A stretch of 7,805 nucleotides of DNA from positions 1-7,805 of the forward strand of contig JAAZGU010000087.1 in the NCBI GenBank assembly GCA_012511085.1, given 5' to 3'. Origin of the DNA: Erysipelothrix sp. (lineage in GTDB: Bacteria; Bacillota_I; Bacilli_A; Erysipelotrichales; Erysipelotrichaceae). The number at the start of each line of letters is the position of its first letter. Positions within the stretch are counted from its first letter, which is position 1. Below are positions 1 to 6,146 of this stretch, in pieces. The position numbers and the translations under genes were made by a program. Below the pieces are notes generated by a model. That model was not told the origin of the DNA, did not search any database, and saw only the letters and a program-made list of their open reading frames with translations.

Positions 1-1
1 A

Positions 2-562
2 AACCATGGTTTGGAGGGGGGAACCATGGAAGTTAAAATTCCTGATGCGTTTGTATCAAACCAGGATATTGACGATGATTTGATGGTTGAATATGAAGGT
101 GAAATTATTAAAGTTGGTACTTTTGAATTTGACCATACAACCAATATAGTAACCTTGATTTTTGATGAAACCATCAAGAACAAAGATATCGAAGTCGGTT
201 ACTTTGGCTTTGAGATGAGTTTCAGCAGTGAATTCTTTGAAGATAATGTGCGTCAGAAAATTGAATTTGACGATGTTGTGGAAAAAGAATTTGATATCAT
301 TGCTGAGCCGGAAAAAATGCCAGCCTCTGCCATTAGCAAGATGGGTCAACCTGACTCTGAGATTAATCCATCAAGCATTGTGTGGACTGTTGATGTCTTT
401 AATTTAGATCAAGACACACGTTCGGGTGAATTCACAGATATTTTACCTGAAGGGTTAGCGCTAGTTGCTGGTAGTGTTAAATTAATATCGCTCGATATCG
501 GTATTAAAGGCGATATTACACCAGTCACTGGCGGCACGGTTGATGTTGCTGATGCAAGTTAA
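2..562 (+). CDS. Adhesin, N-terminal fragment (partial, ends at premature TAA)
   Basis: This is the left part of the interrupted adhesin. The frame is open to the window edge and the first visible residues lack a signal peptide, so the real start lies upstream. The segment GGTMEVKIPD resembles the first strand of the N2-type domain of collagen-binding adhesins (usual form: G-D-x-hydrophobic-x-x-x-hydrophobic-P). About 100 residues of this domain are present, ending near FDIIAEPEK at 290-316. The first collagen-binding-like unit follows, with a Lys at 338, the strand IVWTVDVFN and the motif TDILPEG with its Asp at 437. The fragment ends halfway through that unit at 560-562. An ATG at 26 has a purine run at 13-21 in front of it and an annotation program may choose it, or the TTG at 11. 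I consider both internal codons. If translated, the product could be secreted but would lack the wall anchor. Confidence 0.65.
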   Translation, partial: NHGLEGGTMEVKIPDAFVSNQDIDDDLMVEYEGEIIKVGTFEFDHTTNIVTLIFDETIKNKDIEVGYFGFEMSFSSEFFEDNVRQKIEFDDVVEKEFDIIAEPEKMPASAISKMGQPDSEINPSSIVWTVDVFNLDQDTRSGEFTDILPEGLALVAGSVKLISLDIGIKGDITPVTGGTVDVADAS

Positions 563-2881
563 ACCATTGTCGACAATGAATTTTCATTTGATATTGAAGA
601 CATCAAAGTTTATCAAGGTTATCGCATTGAGTTTGAAACCGAAATAACAAGTGAGAAGACTACGTTTACCAATGAAGCACAATTTAAATATGACGATGTT
701 GAACACACCATCGATGCCGATGCTACGATTAGTGGTTTGAGCTACGGTGATGTTATTGAAAAAAGCGGTAAAAAAATCAATGATCATGAAATAGAATGGA
801 CCATTGATGTTAACCAAGCTCTTAATGAACTCAATAATGCGAGCGTGCAAGATATTATGCCGTCTGGCTTATCATTAATTGATGGCTCCGTTACCGTTAA
901 TAAATTAGTTTTAGAAAATAACGTCTGGGTTGTTAAAGACGCCCTGACGATTGCAAATCCAAGCGTTGCTGGCCAAACCGTTACCTTTGAATTAGGTGAC
1001 ATCGGTCGTGATGCAGTACGAATTGTTTATCGTACTTTAGTAAAATACGATGGTGATTACCAAGAAAACAACTCATTTACAAATGAAGCAACTTTGTTTG
1101 AAGATGATGTTGAACAAGGTGAAGCCTCAACAACAGTTGAGATTAAGCGTGATCCTATTTTAAGCAAATCTCAAAAATCTAATGTTTCTTATGATGATAA
1201 AACCATCACTTGGACAATTTTAGTCAATGAAGCAGGCCATCCACTAGGTGATGTGACCCTAAGGGATGTTATTCCTGAGGGGCTTAAATTTGTTGATGGT
1301 AGTATAACTATCGAAAAAATTAGTGGAGATGATGATACGGCTAACTTTGGTGATATTGATGTTGACAATCCAATTACAATTACGGGGATTGTTGGCACGA
1401 ATACTTATAAGGTTACCTACATTACTGAAATCACAGATTTCGAAGCTGAGAGTTTTGTCAATAAAGCAGGACTATCGGGCACCGGTGTTGGTGAGGATGT
1501 TGAAGATACCGCTACCAGCAAACCTGCTCAAAATAGTGCTTCCAAGTCATTTGTAGGCATTGATTATGCCGCGAAGACGATCACATGGAAATTAACAGTT
1601 GATCCAATTCGAGAAGCGCTAAGCTCCCTAAAAATTACTGATACTTATCCAAACAAAGGGATGACCCTTGTTACGAATAGCTTTGTGGTAACCATTGGCG
1701 GTGTTGGAAAAACTATTGACACTGATTACACGGTTGGCTACACAGAAGGTTCTAGCGATTATAAAGATGGTTTTGTACTAGAATTTAAAGATGTTAGTTT
1801 ACCTATCAATGCAAAGGTTGAAATTACATTTAAAACATCCTTTGATCCAAAAGATGGCATTGATCCAAACACAAGTACAAATCGTACTTATAATAATAAG
1901 GCGAGTTTTGAAGCAATCGGAGTAAAAGGTACTGAATTTGATGTTGACCGTAATGCAAGCACCAAGTTGAATGAAGCAGCATGGTTTAACGGTAAAAAAT
2001 TAGGTCGCTTTATCCATGAAGTTGATGAAGATACCTATGACGCTGGTTGGGTTAGTGGTTACAAACGTCTCATTGAATGGGAATTATATACCAATTACTT
2101 AAACCAAGATTACTCCAATAAGGAAATGGTGATTGCTGATACCTTAGCATTCGCAGGTGAAATTCTTGAAGATTCAATTGAGCTGTATAAATATGAAATT
2201 AAAACTAATGGCTCAACAGCATTGCTAAATAAGATTGATGAAGATGATTATCCATATGTTATTAGTGTAACGGGTAATGAGTTTACCATTACCTTTGAAA
2301 AAGGTTATAATCTACCGGTTGCTGTGGTCTTTAAGAGCACGGTACCCAATGAATCCATCGCTAAGTATGAAAATAATGCAACCGTCACGATTGATGAAGG
2401 GGAAGCATTACCATATAAAGCGACCTTGGATTACAAAGATTATGATAAATTTATTGAAAAAGCAGAATTAGTAGAACGTCCGGCAGGAAACAACAATGTT
2501 CTCATTGATGATGAACTTGAGTGGAAATTAGTCCTCAATAAGAGTTTGTCCGTGATTGATGGTGCAGAAGTTGTTGATGAGATGAGTAAAGGACTTGTTC
2601 TGATTGAAGATAGTATTCGTGTGACTTATAAACAAGGTGACACAAACGTTGACTTTGATGAAGGTGATTACACCATTACCGTTGAAGATAATGAAATTGA
2701 TGGTAGCATTGGTGCTAAATTAAAAATAGTATTCAATGTAGAAATTGATAGCATTGTTGAAATTGTTTATTCCACAATTGTGGTGGTTGATCAAGGATCT
2801 ATCAATAACACAGCCGGTGTTTCAGGCGATGTCTTAGGTGAAGAGGAAGTAGTGGTGACTGAGGAACTAACGGCTCGTAAA
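305..2881 (+). repeat. Six tandem collagen-binding-like protein domains (A1-A6)
   Basis: Approximate units are 305-736, 737-1156, 1157-1531, 1532-1960, 1961-2449 and 2450-2881, each about 125-163 residues. They are diverged in DNA and recognisable only as protein. Shared order: a Lys near the start (ISK, IEK, LSK, ASK, GKK, IEK), a strand such as IEWTIDVN or ITWTILVN, an Asp-led turn (TDILPEG, QDIMPSG, RDVIPEG, TDTYPN, ADTLAF, VDEMSKG), a 'dGSv' strand, and a closing Asn motif (FTNEA, FTNEA, FVNKA, YNNKA, YENNA, INNTA). This pattern fits the Collagen_bind / CnaA-like immunoglobulin-type fold of Gram-positive adhesins. Unit A1 contains the premature stop. Unit A5 is the longest and most diverged, with an aromatic-rich front segment. 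Confidence 0.75.
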
Positions 2882-4741
2882 TCATCCTTCTCAGGTGGAA
2901 CATCCAGTGCATTACGCGCATCCATTGTTATTAATAAAATTGATGCAGATACAGAAGTCAGCATGGATGCTGAGTTTGAACTCTTCTATCTTGTGAATGG
3001 TGTTGAAAAGTTAGTTGAACGTTTTGAGACAGAAAACGGCACGTATGAGTTTGAAAATCTTACGTATCGTACTTACTACTTACGTGAAGTAGATGCACCA
3101 ACTGGTTATGTTGTGTTGGCGGAACCTATTGAAATTGACGTTGATAGTGAAACGGTCGTCAACAGACAAGTCGAAGTTACGGTCTTTAACCAAGAAACCT
3201 TAATTCTTGATAAAGAAGGTGCTTTGGAAGAAGATAAAGAGTACTTCACTCGGGTTGGTGACCTCATTGATTACACCATCACAGTAACCAATAAAGGTGA
3301 AGAGACCATCCGTGACATTGAAATTATTGATGCGATGTTGGTTGACTTTGTGGATGGCTCCATTAAGATTACTGTTTATCAAGACGATGGCACTGTTAAA
3401 GAAACCGATGTTAAAAACGGTGAGATTACTTTAGAAGCTGGCGATTATGCCCAATTAGTTGGTCAGTACGCAGTGACGCAAGCTGACATTGATGAAGGTT
3501 TAGTTGAAAATAAAGCCTACGCCGAAGGTACTTACCGTGAAGATGACAAGATTAAAACAGAAGAAGATGAGGATGAAAAAGAAGGCGAACGCCAGCCTGC
3601 CATTCAACTTAAAAAGTTAATCGTTGATGGTGGTCAATTCGAAAATGTTGGCGATGTTGTTCATTATGAATTCATTGCAACCAACATTGGAAACGTTGCC
3701 TTGTACAAGGTTGAAATTGAGGATGATTTAGTTTCCAATTTAACCTATGTCTCCATCAACGGTGTCGCAATCAGCGATCCAAACAACATTGTGCTTGAAG
3801 TTGGGGATGTGCTCTTAGCGCGTGCATCCTACACTATCACTCAAGCTGACATTGAAGCTGGCAAAGTGCTGAATCATGCACGTGTCACTGGTGAAGATGA
3901 CGAAGGTGAAAAAGTCGATGATGAAGATGATGCTGACATTGATGGCAAACAAGTCTATGATTTAGAATTTGAAAAGACAAATACGATTACCACAAGTACG
4001 CAAGAAGCACTCACAAACTTTGGTGCGGTTGGTGATGAAATCCATTATGTTTTAACAGCGATTAATACTGGAAACATGATTGCTCACAATGTCGTGATTG
4101 ATGATGCAATGATGAGTGATCTCATCAACATCGTTTACACCCATTACAACAAATCAAACGTTGTAATCGCAACTTATGATGCCACAAGCATCGTGCCACT
4201 TGTCTTGGATCCCCTTGATAAACTTGTTATGGAAGCAACGTATGTCATTACGGAGAAAGACTTGGAAGCTGGAAAAGTACTCAACGCTGCGTCTGTGGAA
4301 TACACGGATGAAGAAGGGGAAGAGTTAGGTGATGAAGATGATTACACCGATTCATTTGGCTTAAGTAAGCTTGTCCTGCTAAAAGTGGATGCAAAAGATG
4401 TTAAGAAAGTATTAGCAGGGGCAGAATTTGTTCTAACCAATACAAAAACCAAGCAAACCTGGACCCTCACGACCGATGAAGATGGTCTAGGTGCCATTGA
4501 AGCCTTAGAATTTGGAGTGTATACCTTAGAAGAAAGCAAAGCTCCTGAAGGTTATTCACTGCCGGATGTTGTCATTGAGATTGTCATTGACGAAGATGAA
4601 AACGGTGTGATTCAAATCACTGTTGAAAACATCCTTGAAATCCCAGAAATGGGTGACACGAGTTATCATTTGGCAGCCTTTAGCTTGTTGCTTCTAGGTT
4701 TGATGTTAATCATCATGTCCAAGGAGAAAAAGGCAAAATAA
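737..4741 (+). CDS. Adhesin, C-terminal fragment: collagen-binding-like repeats, Cna-B, DUF11/DUF7507-type repeats, LPXTG-like anchor
   Basis: This is the long open stretch after the premature stop, 1334 residues if counted from the TTG at 737. That TTG is only the first conventional start codon. It has no Shine-Dalgarno sequence and falls at a domain boundary, so it is unlikely to be a real start. Homologous coding sequence actually resumes at 563. Approximate residues from 737: collagen-binding-like units 1-715, linker 716-727, Cna-B 728-819, three DUF11/DUF7507-type units 820-1207, Cna-B 1208-1301, sorting signal 1302-1334. The repeats show the signatures W-x-hydrophobic-x-hydrophobic-N, D-x-hydrophobic-P-x-G and N-x-A. 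Related proteins are stalk-like surface adhesins or pilin-like proteins of Bacillota. The ligand cannot be told from sequence, and the name 'collagen-binding' refers to fold family, not proven collagen binding. A terminator follows nine bases after the stop. Confidence 0.75.
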   Translation: MSYGDVIEKSGKKINDHEIEWTIDVNQALNELNNASVQDIMPSGLSLIDGSVTVNKLVLENNVWVVKDALTIANPSVAGQTVTFELGDIGRDAVRIVYRTLVKYDGDYQENNSFTNEATLFEDDVEQGEASTTVEIKRDPILSKSQKSNVSYDDKTITWTILVNEAGHPLGDVTLRDVIPEGLKFVDGSITIEKISGDDDTANFGDIDVDNPITITGIVGTNTYKVTYITEITDFEAESFVNKAGLSGTGVGEDVEDTATSKPAQNSASKSFVGIDYAAKTITWKLTVDPIREALSSLKITDTYPNKGMTLVTNSFVVTIGGVGKTIDTDYTVGYTEGSSDYKDGFVLEFKDVSLPINAKVEITFKTSFDPKDGIDPNTSTNRTYNNKASFEAIGVKGTEFDVDRNASTKLNEAAWFNGKKLGRFIHEVDEDTYDAGWVSGYKRLIEWELYTNYLNQDYSNKEMVIADTLAFAGEILEDSIELYKYEIKTNGSTALLNKIDEDDYPYVISVTGNEFTITFEKGYNLPVAVVFKSTVPNESIAKYENNATVTIDEGEALPYKATLDYKDYDKFIEKAELVERPAGNNNVLIDDELEWKLVLNKSLSVIDGAEVVDEMSKGLVLIEDSIRVTYKQGDTNVDFDEGDYTITVEDNEIDGSIGAKLKIVFNVEIDSIVEIVYSTIVVVDQGSINNTAGVSGDVLGEEEVVVTEELTARKSSFSGGTSSALRASIVINKIDADTEVSMDAEFELFYLVNGVEKLVERFETENGTYEFENLTYRTYYLREVDAPTGYVVLAEPIEIDVDSETVVNRQVEVTVFNQETLILDKEGALEEDKEYFTRVGDLIDYTITVTNKGEETIRDIEIIDAMLVDFVDGSIKITVYQDDGTVKETDVKNGEITLEAGDYAQLVGQYAVTQADIDEGLVENKAYAEGTYREDDKIKTEEDEDEKEGERQPAIQLKKLIVDGGQFENVGDVVHYEFIATNIGNVALYKVEIEDDLVSNLTYVSINGVAISDPNNIVLEVGDVLLARASYTITQADIEAGKVLNHARVTGEDDEGEKVDDEDDADIDGKQVYDLEFEKTNTITTSTQEALTNFGAVGDEIHYVLTAINTGNMIAHNVVIDDAMMSDLINIVYTHYNKSNVVIATYDATSIVPLVLDPLDKLVMEATYVITEKDLEAGKVLNAASVEYTDEEGEELGDEDDYTDSFGLSKLVLLKVDAKDVKKVLAGAEFVLTNTKTKQTWTLTTDEDGLGAIEALEFGVYTLEESKAPEGYSLPDVVIEIVIDEDENGVIQITVENILEIPEMGDTSYHLAAFSLLLLGLMLIIMSKEKKAK
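2918..3193 (+). other. Cna-B / SpaA-type prealbumin-like domain 1
   Basis: The segment ASIVINKIDADT ... YYLREVDAPTGY ... VTVFNQ is a textbook Cna-B domain. The three residues that normally make the internal isopeptide bond are present: Lys (codon 2936), Glu in the LREVDAPTGY motif (codon 3086) and Asn in VFNQ (codon 3188). In this family the domain acts as a rigid spacer rather than the ligand-binding head. Here it separates the collagen-binding-like block from the DUF11/DUF7507-type block, after a flexible Ser/Gly/Thr-rich linker at 2882-2917. Confidence 0.85.
3194..4357 (+). repeat. Three DUF11/DUF7507-type stalk domains with acidic linkers
   Basis: Approximate units are 3194-3592, 3593-3949 and 3950-4357. 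Each carries a strand of the type VGDxIxYxxxxxNxG, an Asp turn (EIIDAML, EIEDDLV, VIDDAMM), and the hallmark 'Y-x-hydrophobic-T-x-x-D-hydrophobic-x-x-G-x-hydrophobic-x-N-x-A' (for example QADIEAGKVLNHA). These signatures are typical of DUF11/DUF7507-like repeats found in bacterial surface stalks. Each unit ends in a run of Asp and Glu (EEDEDEKEGE, EDDEGEKVDDEDD, DEEGEELGDEDD). The acidic linkers may bind divalent cations or keep the stalk extended; that is inference. Confidence 0.8.
4358..4639 (+). other. Cna-B / SpaA-type domain 2, next to the wall anchor
   Basis: The segment starts GLSKLVLLKVDAKD, continues LAGAEFVL and YTLEESKAPEGY, and closes with ITVENIL. The isopeptide trio is again complete: Lys at codon 4382, Glu at codon 4532 and Asn at codon 4628. 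The phrase 'GAEFxLxNxxT' followed by 'T-x-x-D-G' is the usual Cna-B core. Its place directly before the sorting signal is the common position for this domain in pilins and adhesins of Gram-positive bacteria. Confidence 0.85.
4640..4738 (+). other. C-terminal cell-wall sorting signal, variant motif IPEMG
   Basis: The last 33 residues show the three-part sortase signal: the pentapeptide IPEMG followed by DTS, a hydrophobic helix (about YHLAAFSLLLLGLMLIIM) and a basic tail SKEKKAK. The motif departs from LPXTG at position 1 (Ile) and position 4 (Met instead of Thr). Sortase normally cuts between positions 4 and 5, so a housekeeping or class-specific sortase tolerant of Met would be needed. No sortase gene lies in the window. 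Confidence 0.8.
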
Positions 4742-4749
4742 AATGCATG

Positions 4750-4787
4750 AGCCAGTCTGTTTTAATCAGGCTGGCTTTTTTGTTTTC
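4750..4787 (+). terminator. Rho-independent terminator of the adhesin gene
   Basis: A 10-bp stem (AGCCAGTCTG with CAGGCTGGCT, one G-U pair) encloses the 7-base loop TTTTAAT. A run of six T, a G and four more T follow. It starts nine bases after the adhesin stop codon and isolates the adhesin transcript from the M23 gene downstream. There is no A-run before the stem, so it works in the + direction only. Confidence 0.9.
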
Positions 4788-4832
4788 AAATATGGGATAA
4801 AATGTGAAGTTTGTGAAATACATCAAATTTTA

Positions 4833-4861
4833 TTGAGCTTGTTTGATAAGTTTGTTATAAT
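4833..4861 (+). promoter_or_regulatory. Sigma-A-type promoter of the M23 peptidase gene
   Basis: TTGAGC (4833-4838) and TATAAT (4856-4861) are separated by exactly 17 bases. A TG one base before the -10 (4853-4854) makes it an extended -10 as well. Transcription would start near 4868, giving an untranslated leader of about 46 bases. The region just upstream (4788-4832) is AT-rich and carries short direct repeats (TGTGAA at 4803 and 4812). I see no clear operator. Confidence 0.85.
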
Positions 4862-4883
4862 GCAAAAGAATTGTTTATTTGCC

Positions 4884-4910
4884 AGGGGGTGACATTTACC
4901 TATTGGTATC
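4884..4910 (+). promoter_or_regulatory. Displaced Shine-Dalgarno and small hairpin before the M23 start
   Basis: The purine run AGGGGGTGA (4884-4892) is the only Shine-Dalgarno-like sequence in the leader, but it ends 21 bases before the ATG at 4914. In-frame TGA at 4890-4892 rules out a longer N-terminus beyond that point. Either a rare ATT at 4902, nine bases after the purine run, is the start, or the small hairpin TACC-TATT-GGTA (4897-4908) folds out and brings the ATG closer. Both are inference. Confidence 0.4.
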
Positions 4911-4913
4911 ATT

Positions 4914-6116
4914 ATGAAACTACTTACGAAATTTAGTAAATCGATGATTTTAGCAACATTTTCATCAGTGATGAAAGCAGTGATGAAACTCCGCAAACCG
5001 GTGTTTGGAACATCCGTTGCAACCCTTGTATTAGCAATCAGTTCTGTCTCAGTGATGAACATGACTGCTCCAAAACCATTGACTGGTTATCAAGTGACCG
5101 TTGATGGTCAAGTCTGGGGAATTTTTGAAGACGAGAAGATGGTTGAGCAAACCTTCTGTGCCTATAAAGAACGATTTTTAAAGAATGTTGAAGCTGACGA
5201 CATTGTTTTGAATGTCGAGTTTGATGCGAAAATTGAAATCGAAGAAGTAGTCACACCCACCAACGTTTATAATTCATTGGAAGTTATTTTCGATCAATTG
5301 CATCGTAAAAAAGACCAAGCGGTCTATTACACGGTGCAACCCGGAGATAGCATTTGGGCGATTGCAGCACGTGAGAACGTCCCGATCGCAACCATCATGA
5401 CCTACAATCCGGAATTGGATGTTGAGAAAATTTGGCCCAACGATGAGATTATGATTGAATCGGAAGTGCCATTCATTGATGTTGTCGTGACTTTGGAAAC
5501 GGTTGAAATTGAAGAAGTTGCCTACGAGACCGAGTTCATCAAAGACAATTCCTTATTTAGAAATCAACGAGTCGTGGTGAAGCCAGGTGTTGAAGGTGAA
5601 AAAGAAGTAACTTACAACATCACATATCGCAACGGTTATCCTGATGATGTTGAAATTATTCAAGAAGTTCCTTTGAAAGAACCAGTCACCAGTGTCGTGC
5701 GTATCGGAACGATGGCGACCCTCCGCCGCTTAGGTGGCAACAACTTTGGGGTTGTGGTAGGTCGTTTAAGCAGTGGCTTTGGTAATCGTCGCGATCCATT
5801 CACTAAAAGAATCACTTTCCATAATGGTATCGATATATCAGCACCGCGTGGCACGCCAATTAAGGCCTACACCGACGGTAAAGTGGTGAAGGCAGGTTGG
5901 GATGGCATGGGTGGTAATATGGTCGTCATCGACCATGGCAACGGTCTCCGGACTGAATACGCTCACATGTCAAGCATTGGGGTCCGTGTTGGGCAGTATG
6001 TCAGCATTGGACAAACCATTGGCCGTGTGGGTGCAACCGGTTATGCGACCGGCAATCATTTGCACTTCTCGGTGCGTGTCAATGGGAAATATGTGAATCC
6101 CTTTAATTATATCTAA
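4914..6116 (+). CDS. Membrane-anchored LysM-G5-M23 peptidoglycan endopeptidase
   Basis: The 400-residue protein has a basic N-terminus and one hydrophobic segment at about residues 30-50, so it is exported and probably membrane-anchored. A conserved N-terminal region of Bacillota murein hydrolases follows (about 57-130). Next come a LysM domain for peptidoglycan binding (138-182, starting YYTVQPGDSIWAIA), a G5 domain (about 190-265) and a C-terminal M23 domain (about 285-400). The zinc and catalytic residues expected for M23 are all there: H303 and D307 in HNGID, H351 in YAHMS, and H382 with H384 in the HLH motif. The domain is therefore predicted active, cutting peptide cross-bridges outside the membrane during growth, division or sporulation-like processes. 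It has its own promoter and terminator and so is monocistronic. ATG 4914 is the only conventional start that keeps the whole signal-anchor, although its Shine-Dalgarno spacing is abnormal. Confidence 0.93.
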   Translation: MKLLTKFSKSMILATFSSVMKAVMKLRKPVFGTSVATLVLAISSVSVMNMTAPKPLTGYQVTVDGQVWGIFEDEKMVEQTFCAYKERFLKNVEADDIVLNVEFDAKIEIEEVVTPTNVYNSLEVIFDQLHRKKDQAVYYTVQPGDSIWAIAARENVPIATIMTYNPELDVEKIWPNDEIMIESEVPFIDVVVTLETVEIEEVAYETEFIKDNSLFRNQRVVVKPGVEGEKEVTYNITYRNGYPDDVEIIQEVPLKEPVTSVVRIGTMATLRRLGGNNFGVVVGRLSSGFGNRRDPFTKRITFHNGIDISAPRGTPIKAYTDGKVVKAGWDGMGGNMVVIDHGNGLRTEYAHMSSIGVRVGQYVSIGQTIGRVGATGYATGNHLHFSVRVNGKYVNPFNYI

Positions 6117-6146
6117 AAAAAGAATCTCCCTTAGGGGAGATTTTTT
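6115..6146. terminator. Bidirectional terminator between convergent M23 and degV genes
   Basis: An 8-bp perfect stem, AATCTCCC (6123-6130) with GGGAGATT (6135-6142), closes the 4-base loop TTAG. A run of seven A precedes it (6115-6121) and six T end it (6141-6146), so it can terminate transcripts from both sides. The loop contains the complement of the degV stop codon, which means the last degV codons form one arm. Confidence 0.88.

Larger units (their letters stand above)
1..4741 (+). pseudogene. Large sortase-anchored multidomain adhesin gene interrupted by an in-frame TAA; 5' end outside window
   Basis: Read in the frame of positions 2-4, the sequence is open from the left edge to the TAA at 4739-4741 except for one TAA at 560-562. 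The codons after it (from 563) encode TIVDNEFSFDIEDI, which lines up with the same place in the next repeat unit (GQTVTFELGDI). This shows one ancestral reading frame. Architecture: partial N-terminal adhesin domain (2-304), six collagen-binding-like units (305-2881), Ser/Gly/Thr linker (2882-2917), Cna-B domain, three DUF11/DUF7507-type units, second Cna-B domain and sorting signal. The protein is very acidic and I see no cysteine, as is usual for exported Gram-positive stalk proteins. Family knowledge predicts a wall-linked adhesin. The C-terminal part has no signal peptide and no plausible restart site, so it should not be exported alone. Readthrough, a phase-variant copy or a base-call error are alternatives to true decay. 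Confidence 0.75.

Noticed and set aside
13..28. Purine run GGAGGGGGG four bases before ATG 26, looking like a ribosome binding site and gene start
   Set aside because: The frame is open to the left edge, the encoded residues fit the middle of an adhesin domain, and there is no signal peptide after the ATG. The run also encodes Glu-Gly-Gly in frame. A chance resemblance is more likely.
1..29. Palindrome AAACCATGGTTT at 1-12 and a second AACCATGG at 22-29
   Set aside because: Short, inside coding sequence, in different frames and without a further copy seen; treated as chance.
560..736. Recoding of TAA as a sense codon
   Set aside because: All other genes in the window end in TAA in expected places, and no bacterial genetic code known to me reads TAA as sense. 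A mutation or error is simpler.
56..4539. Antisense and alternate-frame open frames within the adhesin (for example 56-349, 584-850, 784-1002, 1323-1556, 4342-4539)
   Set aside because: They lie fully inside the well-supported adhesin frame, have no recognisable domains and no matching translation signals.
4803..4817. TGTGAA-N3-TGTGAA as a WalR-type box before the M23 gene
   Set aside because: The known WalR pattern is TGTWAH-N5-TGTWAH. Here the spacing is three and the fourth base is G in both halves, so it does not fit, although a cell-wall hydrolase would be a sensible target.
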